50,442 nucleotides of DNA, taken from positions 1 to 50,442 of the forward strand of contig WFXP01000130.1 in assembly GCA_015490535.1 (NCBI GenBank). Reading direction: 5' to 3'. Below are positions 44,903 to 50,442 of this stretch, in pieces (within the stretch, counting starts at the first letter, position 1; each line of letters starts with the position of its first letter). The notes below the pieces were generated by a model. It searched no databases. It was given only the letters and a program-made list of their open reading frames with translations, and had not been told where the DNA came from. Both the position numbers and the translations under genes were made by a program. Origin of the DNA: Gammaproteobacteria bacterium (GTDB lineage: Bacteria > Pseudomonadota > Gammaproteobacteria > Thiohalospirales > Thiohalospiraceae).

Positions 44903-45751
44903 CTACGCCGTCTCGCAGAACCCGTACAGCATGGCAATCTCTTCCGGCCACAGGCTGGCGTCCACCGTCTCCAGGATCAGTGGCATCTCCTCCATCCGCT
45001 CGTCCTGCATGATGTAGCGGAACAGATCGAGTCCCAGCTTCCCCTTGCCGAGGCTCTCGTGCCGATCCACGCGGCTGCCCAGATCCACCTTGGAGTCGTT
45101 GAGGTGCATCCCCTTGAGATAGGAGAAGCCCACTATCCGGTCGAACTCATCCATGGTGGCGTCGTAGGCCTCCCGGCTGCGCAGATCGTAACCGGCGCTG
45201 AAGGTGTGGCAGGTGTCCAGGCAGACCCCGATCCTGGAGCGATCCTCCACCCGCTCGATCAGATGGGCCAGATGTTCGAAACGGTACCCCAGGTTGGAGC
45301 CCTGCCCGGCAGTGTTCTCGATCACCGCGGTCACCCCCTCGGTCTGCTCCAGCGCCCGGTTGATGGATTCCGCTATCAGATCGAGGCAGCTCTCCTCGTC
45401 CATCTTGCGCAGGTGGCTGCCGGGGTGGAAGTTGAGATAGATGAGGCCAAGCTGCCGGCAGCGGCGCAGCTCATCCACGAAGGCGGCGAGTGACTTCTCC
45501 CGCGCCTCACGCTCCGGGTTGCCCAGGTTGATCAGATAGCTGTCATGGGGCAGCACATCCTGCGGACGGAATCCCCCCTCCTCCATGTTGGCGCGGAACT
45601 GCTCAATCTGCTCCTCCGTATAGGGCCGGGCGTGCCACTGCCGCTGGTTCTTGGTGAACATGGCGAACGCCCGGGCGCCGATCTCCCTGGCATTGAGCGG
45701 GGCATTCTGTACGCCCCCCGATATGCTTACGTGTGCTCCCGCGCGTTTCAT
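44903..45751 (-). CDS. nfo: Endonuclease IV
   Basis: Zinc-dependent AP endonuclease of base excision repair. TIM-barrel metal-ligand motifs: GAHVSISGG near the N-terminus, [49 protein letters not shown], and a late ILETVD. 282 aa, normal. The ATG at 45751 has GAGGAGAG directly upstream (45752-45761); PAL copy F begins exactly there, so the promoter must lie in or beyond the element. Confidence 0.96.
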   Translation of the reverse strand: MKRAGAHVSISGGVQNAPLNAREIGARAFAMFTKNQRQWHARPYTEEQIEQFRANMEEGGFRPQDVLPHDSYLINLGNPEREAREKSLAAFVDELRRCRQLGLIYLNFHPGSHLRKMDEESCLDLIAESINRALEQTEGVTAVIENTAGQGSNLGYRFEHLAHLIERVEDRSRIGVCLDTCHTFSAGYDLRSREAYDATMDEFDRIVGFSYLKGMHLNDSKVDLGSRVDRHESLGKGKLGLDLFRYIMQDERMEEMPLILETVDASLWPEEIAMLYGFCETA

Positions 45752-45872
45752 GGCTCTCCTCTAGTACTCTTTCAAAGTAATAAATTAGGATCCAGAGGGA
45801 CGCTGAATCAGGATTGGATCTTCCTCAAATCGTATGGGTGAAATGGTAAATCACCGCGTAGCGGCTCCGTCC

Positions 45873-45900
45873 TTGACAGGCGGAATGCACGCCACATAAT
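45873..45900 (+). promoter_or_regulatory. Internal promoter of PAL copy F
   Basis: TTGACA (45873-45878), 16-bp spacer, CATAAT (45895-45900). The predicted start (near 45907) coincides with the first base of the 16-bp inner stem. It points toward the dehydratase-like operon. Confidence 0.5.
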
Positions 45901-45907
45901 CGTTAAC

Positions 45908-46010
45908 CAGAAGGGGATTGGGGCCGGCTGGCCGGGGAGTGGCGGATATCCACCACCTGCGCCAATTGCAACTGGTCCGGCTATCCCAAACTCTCCCCAA
46001 TCCCCTTCTG
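45908..46010 (+). ncRNA. Predicted hairpin RNA of the PAL element (copy F)
   Basis: If the internal promoter is active, the transcript would begin at the foot of a perfect 16-bp stem closing a 71-base loop that itself contains short palindromes (CCGGCTGGCCGG, GGATATCC). Presence as an RNA is inference from promoter position and pairing only. The same structure is present in copies B, C and E. Confidence 0.3.
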
Positions 46011-46222
46011 CCGACCATCTTCCGGCGTACATTCTGCCTGTCAAGGATGATTTACCATTTCACCCATACGATTTGAGGAAGATCATCCTAATTTATTACC
46101 TTGAAAGAGTACTAGGCTCTGCCCGGTATGTGCGAGGGTATGCCTTGACATGCCCGGGAGGCAAACATAGTCTTTTCCCCATGGGAGCGCCGAGGCTCCC
46201 TCAAAAGGACGCATTCACAACG

Positions 46223-47869
46223 ATGGATGATTGTAGCGGTTTTTCCCGCAGTGCGGGATACCAGTTTCACCACCGGGAGAGAACATCCGGCGGCCGCCAC
46301 TTCAAGCGTCCGGTGGCCAAGCCGTTCACCGCGGCCGAGCGCGGCACCACCACCCTGCTGTTCGGCGGCCTGACGCTGAAGCATGAACGTCTGCTCAAGG
46401 CCTGCCTGGAGAACCTGGGCTACCGCTGCGAACACCTGCCCACCCCGGATCTGGACGCCATGCAGATCGGCAAGGAGTACAGCAACAACGGGCAGTGCAA
46501 CCCCACCTACTTCACCGTCGGCAATCTGGTCAAGTACCTGCAAAGGCTGCAGAAGGAGGGCCGCTCGCGGCAGGAGATCATCGACAACTACGTATTCCTG
46601 ACCGCCGGCAGCTGCGGACCGTGCCGCTTCGGCATGTACGAGGCGGAGTACAACAACGCCCTGCAGAACGCCGGATTCGGCGGATTCCGCGTGCTGCTGT
46701 TCCAGCAGACCGAGGGGTATGACAGGGAGCGCGGGGAGGCGGGGCTGCGGACCGATCTCGACTTCTACCTCTCCATTATCCACAGCGTGCTGCTGGGGGA
46801 TCTGCTGAATGAACTGGGCTACCAGATCCGCCCCTACGAGGTGGAGCAAGGCGCCACCGACCGCGCCCTGGAGCAGTGCAGCGATCTCCTCTACGAGGCG
46901 GTCCGGGCCCGCCGCACGGGAACGGGACGCTGGGCGGCGCTGGCCGAGTCGCTCCCCCTGCTCGGCGAGCCCATCGGCACCATCCGCAAGCTGAGCCGCT
47001 TTCTCGCAGCGCCGCACATGATCACCGCCCTGCAGCGCTGCCGTGACCTGCTTTCCCGGGTACAGGTGGATCGCACCCGGGTCAAGCCGGTGGTGCAGAT
47101 CACCGGCGAGTTCTGGGCCCAGCTGGCCGAGGGGGACGGCAACTTCAACATGTTCCGCTTCCTGGAGCGGGAGGGCGCCGAGGTGCGCATCAACCCGGTG
47201 TCCACCTGGCTGCTCTACATCTTCTGGGACATCAAGGCGGGCTACCGGGAGCGTTTCGGGCTCAAGGGGAACCGCAACCCCCTGCGTTACCTCTCCCGCA
47301 CGGCGCTCATCACCTTGGGAGAGTGGCTGTTCCTGCGTACCTACGCCCGGCTCGGCAGGGCGCTGGGCGGCACCATCGCGGACCCGGTGCCCCTGGAGGA
47401 GCTGAAACGGCTGGGGCACCGCTACTACCACTCGCGCATCACCGGCGGCGAGGGTCACCTGGAGGTGGCCAAGAGCATCCACGCTGTGCAGCACCACCAC
47501 TGTCACATGGTGCTCTCCCTCAAGCCGTTCGGCTGCATGCCCTCCACCCAGTCGGACGGGGTGATGACGGAGGTGGTCTCCCACTATCCGGAGATGATCT
47601 TCCTGCCCATCGAAACCTCCGGCGACGGGGAGATCAACGCCCACAGCCGGGTACAGATGGCGCTGGGAGAGGCGCGCCGCCGGGCGCAGGCCGAGTTTGA
47701 TACGGCGCTGTGCGCCGGCGGACGGAGCCTGGAGGAGATCAGGGCCTTTCTGGAACGGCACCCGCAGCTGAACCGGGCCCTCTACAGGGCTCCGGAGGGG
47801 AGCGGCATGGCGGGCAGCGCGGCCAACTTCGTCACCGAAATCGCCGGCCAGATGGGACGGGGGAGATGA
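46223..47869 (+). CDS. 2-hydroxyacyl-CoA dehydratase-like protein (COG3581/HgdB-related)
   Basis: Related to the iron-sulfur subunits of 2-hydroxyacyl-CoA dehydratases and benzoyl-CoA reductases. Cys-containing motifs likely bind a 4Fe-4S cluster: NGQCNPTYFTVGN, AGSCGPCRFGMYEAEY, and late KPFGCMPSTQSDGVM. ITGEFWAQLAEGDGN and INAHSRVQM are family segments. 548 aa from ATG 46223 (AAGG upstream; an ATG at 46181 is an alternative). The stop overlaps the ATG of the next gene (ATGA). Substrate unknown; these paired COG3581-type genes remain uncharacterised in most bacteria. Confidence 0.8.
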   Translation: MDDCSGFSRSAGYQFHHRERTSGGRHFKRPVAKPFTAAERGTTTLLFGGLTLKHERLLKACLENLGYRCEHLPTPDLDAMQIGKEYSNNGQCNPTYFTVGNLVKYLQRLQKEGRSRQEIIDNYVFLTAGSCGPCRFGMYEAEYNNALQNAGFGGFRVLLFQQTEGYDRERGEAGLRTDLDFYLSIIHSVLLGDLLNELGYQIRPYEVEQGATDRALEQCSDLLYEAVRARRTGTGRWAALAESLPLLGEPIGTIRKLSRFLAAPHMITALQRCRDLLSRVQVDRTRVKPVVQITGEFWAQLAEGDGNFNMFRFLEREGAEVRINPVSTWLLYIFWDIKAGYRERFGLKGNRNPLRYLSRTALITLGEWLFLRTYARLGRALGGTIADPVPLEELKRLGHRYYHSRITGGEGHLEVAKSIHAVQHHHCHMVLSLKPFGCMPSTQSDGVMTEVVSHYPEMIFLPIETSGDGEINAHSRVQMALGEARRRAQAEFDTALCAGGRSLEEIRAFLERHPQLNRALYRAPEGSGMAGSAANFVTEIAGQMGRGR

Positions 47870-50424
47870 TCCGCTGGCAGATGGGGCTCGATGTGGGCTC
47901 CACCACCGTCAAGGGTGTGGTGAGCGATACCGGCAGCGGGAAGGTGGTGTGGAAACGTTACCGGCGCCACGACGGCAGGCAGGGCCGGCAGGTGCTCGCC
48001 TTTCTCGAGGAGATCCTGCAGCAGCCGGATCTGCGCCATCCGGAGGAGCTGCAGATCACCATCACCGGCTCCGGAGGCAGCGCCCTTTCGGAGCCCCTCG
48101 GCGCGCACTTCGTCCAGGAGGTAAACGCGGTCTCCCTGGCGGTAGAGAAGCTGCACCCGGAGACCGGCTCGGTGATAGAGCTGGGGGGGCAGGATGCCAA
48201 GATCATCCTGTTCCGGGACGACCCCGCCACCGGCCAGAAAAAGAAGATCTGCACCATGAACGACAAGTGCGCCGGTGGAACCGGGGCGGTGCTGGACAAG
48301 ATCTCCGCCAAACTCGGCCTCAGCGGAGAGCGCATGGGCCGCATGTCCTACGATGGCATCAAGCTGCATCCGGTGGCCGGCAAGTGCGGGGTGTTCGCCG
48401 AGACCGACATCAACAGCCTGCAGAAGCTGGGGGTGCCGGCGGAAGAGCTGATGGCCTCTTTGTTCGAGGCCATCGTGCAGCAGAATCTGACGGTGCTGAC
48501 GCGCGGCAACACCCTGCTCCCCACCGTACTGCTGTTGGGCGGCCCCAACACCTTCATCAGGGGGCTGGCGGAGGCGTGGCGGCACAACCTGGCCCGGCTC
48601 TGGGAGGAGCGCAACGTTCCGCTCCCCGCCGGCACCCCGGTGGAGCAGCTGGTGCGGGTACCCGAGAATGCCCATTTCTTCGCCGCCGTCGGTGCGGTGG
48701 AGTATGCGCGCCAGCAGCCGGAAGCGGCGCGGGGGTTCCGTGGCCTGGAGCCGCTGCGGGAGTACCTGTCCCGCAGCAGCGCCGGCAGCCTGAAGAGGCG
48801 CTCCTCCGGCCGCGGGTTGGTGAACAGTGAGGAGCAGCTGCAGCGCTTCCTGGAGCGCTACCGGCCGGAGCCGTTCCGGCCGGCCAGCTTCGCGCCGGGA
48901 GAGAGGGTGGCCGCCTTCCTCGGGATCGACTCCGGCTCCACCTCCACCAAGGCGGTGCTGCTCTCCCCGGAGCGGGAGGTGCTGGCGGCCGCTTACGGGC
49001 TCTCCGGAGGAAATCCCGTCGAGGACACCCAGCAGCGCGTGGCCGAGCTGCGCAGTTACGTGGAGGATCAGGGGGCACAACTGGAGATCCTGGGGGCCGG
49101 GACCACCGGCTACGCCAAGGATCTTCTGCACGAGCTGCTGGGCTGTGACACGGCGGTGGTGGAGACCGTCGCCCACACCCGGAGCGCCCTGCACTTCCAT
49201 GGTGACGTGGATGTGATCTGCGACGTTGGGGGCCAGGACATAAAGCTGATCTTCCTCAGGGACGGCACGGTGAGGGAGTTCAAGCTCAACACCCAGTGCT
49301 CCGCCGGCAACGGCTACTTCCTGCAGAGCAGCTGCAAGGGGTTCGGGATCGAGATCGACCGCTACGCGGAGGAGGCGTTCCGGGCCCGCGCCTACCCGGA
49401 GTTCAGCTACGGCTGCGCGGTGTTCCTGCAGGCGGAGATCGTGGACTTCCAGCGCCAGGGGTGGGAGCCCCACGAGATCCTGGCGGGGCTGGCCGCGGTC
49501 CTGCCCAAGAACATCTGGCACTATGTGGCCAAACTGCCCAACCTGCCCCGCTTGGGTCGCCATTTCGTGCTGCAGGGAGGCACCCAGCGCAACCTGGCCG
49601 CGGTACGGGCCCAGGTGGAGTTTATCGAGGAGCGCTTCCGGCAGAGCGACCTGGAGCCGCGCATCTCGGTGCACCGCTTCACCGGCGAATCCGGCGCCAT
49701 AGGGGCGGCGCTGGAGGCGATCCGCGTCCACCATCCCGAGCGGGCCACCACCTTCATAGGGCTGGATGCCCTGGCCGGCCTCACCTACCGGACCAGACGG
49801 GACGAGTCCACCCGCTGCGGCTTCTGCAAGAGCAACTGCCTGCGCACCTTCGTGGACATAGAGCTGACCCGGCGCCCGGCGGGCAACAACCCGCTTTCGG
49901 TGGTCCCGGCCAGCCCGGTCAGCAGGCGCTTCATCAATGCCCCCTGCGATCGCGGTCAGGCGGAGGAGCTGGATACGGTGCGGCGCATCAACGCGCAGCG
50001 CAACCGCCTAAAGCGAGCCAACCCCGACCTCTCCCGGTACGCCGCCCAGCAGGCCTGGCGTGATTTCAAGCCGGACCAGGTGACCGGCGGCGGCATCATA
50101 CGCTTCACGCGCCGCAGGGAGCGCGGCCGGCTGCGTATCGGCATGCCGCGGGTACTGAATCTCTACTCGCTGGCCCCCTTCTTCAGCAGCTACCTGACCA
50201 GCCTCGGGGTGCCGTTCCGGAACCTGGTGTTCAGCGACTACACCTCCGAGGAGCTGTACCGGGAGGGCTCCAGGAGAGGGGCCATAGATCCCTGTTTCCC
50301 CAGCAAGGTGGCCCTTGCCCACCTGCACAACCTGATGCAGAAACATCGGCAGCGCGGCGCGCTGGACTGGATCCTGTTCCCCAAGATCGCCAGCCTCCCC
50401 ACCCCCCTGAGCCACACCCTGGAC
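47866..50424 (+). CDS. Tandem BadF/HgdC-like acyl-CoA dehydratase activase with DUF2229 (partial)
   Basis: ATPase that delivers low-potential electrons to the dehydratase-like partner. Two ASKHA-type activase modules in tandem: MGLDVGSTTVKGVV with cluster region NDKCAGGTGAVLD ... KCGVFAETDI, then FLGIDSGSTSTKAVLL with NTQCSAGNGYFLQ ... YGCAVFLQAEIVD. A DUF2229-type domain begins around CGFCKSNCLRTF and continues RIGMPRVLNLYSLAPFFSSY, DPCFPSKVALAHLH. About 853 codons are real; no stop is reached. The frame continues through the adapter at 50425-50442 only by chance. Full-length relatives are longer, with a further HgdB-like part. Confidence 0.85.
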
Positions 50425-50442
50425 CTGTCTCTTATACACATC
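50425..50442. other. Nextera transposase adapter sequence (artefact)
   Basis: The last 18 bases CTGTCTCTTATACACATC are the Nextera mosaic-end adapter, not genomic DNA. On the minus strand it yields the well-known artefact peptides starting MCIRD or MYKRQ. Confidence 0.97.

Larger units (their letters stand above)
45761..46115 (-). repeat. PAL element copy F (complete type copy, 355 bp)
   Basis: The cleanest copy. The outer inverted repeats CTAGTACTCTTTCAAAG... (45761-45791) and its mirror ending TTGAAAGAGTACTAG (46115) pair over about 31 bases with one mismatch. The arms CTTCCTCAAATCGTATGGG and their complement pair fully, and the inner stem CAGAAGGGGATTGGGG (45908-45923) pairs perfectly with 45995-46010. 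Left outer end long type, right short type. CTAG at both ends could be part of the ends or a palindromic target duplication. No coding capacity beyond fortuitous frames. Confidence 0.92.

Noticed and set aside
45808-46044. A frame of about 60-90 codons (TGRMHAGRWSAEGDWGEFG-like) recurs across several PAL copies (for example 5989-6183, 34951-35223, 39843-40061, 45808-46044)
   Set aside because: It starts at TTG without a ribosome site, differs in length between copies, and is frameshifted in copy C by one missing base near GGGAAACC. Its similarity is explained by conservation of the DNA palindrome.
46073-46222. Extended N-terminus of the dehydratase-like protein reaching into PAL copy F
   Set aside because: The upstream codons translate the repeat end; homology and an AAGG site support ATG 46223.
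50238-50441. Minus-strand proteins starting MCIRDR and MYKRQ at the right end
   Set aside because: These starts are translations of the Nextera adapter.
1-50442. CRISPR array
   Set aside because: The repeats are six dispersed 330-358 bp palindromes and three 153-bp transposons, without short regularly spaced units or cas genes.
1-50442. tRNA or rRNA genes
   Set aside because: I saw no cloverleaf-like GGTTCGA-type arm with a matching acceptor stem and no rRNA core sequence; a covariance search could not be run.

Overview
The window looks like one complete assembly contig from a GC-rich gammaproteobacterium. The motile, pst-regulated, LPS-making gene set suggests a Chromatiales or sulfur-oxidiser-like lineage. 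That placement is inferred from gene content (FleQ/FleS/FleR flagellar hierarchy, HldD/HldE/GmhA heptose synthesis, enlarged PstC/PstA, tyrS next to an M23 peptidase and anmK, a PCP_red-domain protein) and not from a marker-gene tree. The left end starts inside a repeat and the right end carries 18 bases of Nextera transposase adapter, so the last gene is cut artificially.

Layout. 1-3 kb: an unrecognised small helical gene, then pgi (minus). 3-9 kb: ppc, a repeat, rpsO-pnp, a repeat. 9-17 kb, minus strand: a cell-envelope block. ArnT-like transferase and PAP2 phosphatase overlap each other, followed by YbhN-like flippase/synthase-like membrane protein, GT9 heptosyltransferase, gmhA, hldE and hldD with overlapping start and stop codons. 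17-24 kb: pstS-pstC-pstA-pstB-phoU behind a well-formed Pho box, ending in a PilZ-like gene two bases after phoU. 24-35 kb: flagellar genes fleQ, then a higBA toxin-antitoxin pair on the other strand, fleS, fleR, fliE, fliF, fliG, fliH, fliI, fliJ. 35-40 kb: tyrS divergent from an M23 endopeptidase and anmK, then nudF convergent. 40-44 kb: PCP_red mini-protein, secreted kelch protein with an NrfJ-like tail, tmcA. 44-46 kb: a terminator that may end a small RNA, a decayed toxin with its surviving antitoxin, and nfo. 46-50 kb: a two-gene 2-hydroxyacyl-CoA-dehydratase-like / activase system, truncated by the contig end.

The most unusual feature is a family of roughly 330-358 bp palindromic elements, here called PAL elements (A-F). 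There are six copies in 50 kb, all between genes, with about 25-30 bp terminal inverted repeats beginning CTRGTRCTCTTTC. A perfect 16-bp inner stem lies in a second, nested palindrome. In four copies there is a sigma-70-like promoter (TTGACA, 16 bp, CATAAT) whose predicted start lies at the foot of that stem. I found no transposase and no convincing protein gene in them. Three copies are themselves interrupted by a 153-bp miniature transposon with perfect 13-bp inverted ends and 8-bp target duplications (IS66-like). All three insertions lie at the same target position, directly after GAGGAA in an arm of the element. The elements abut start codons (nudF, nfo), supply the stop codon of fliJ, and sit where usual gene neighbourhoods (truB-rpsO, fliJ-fliK) are broken, so they look like active shapers of this genome.
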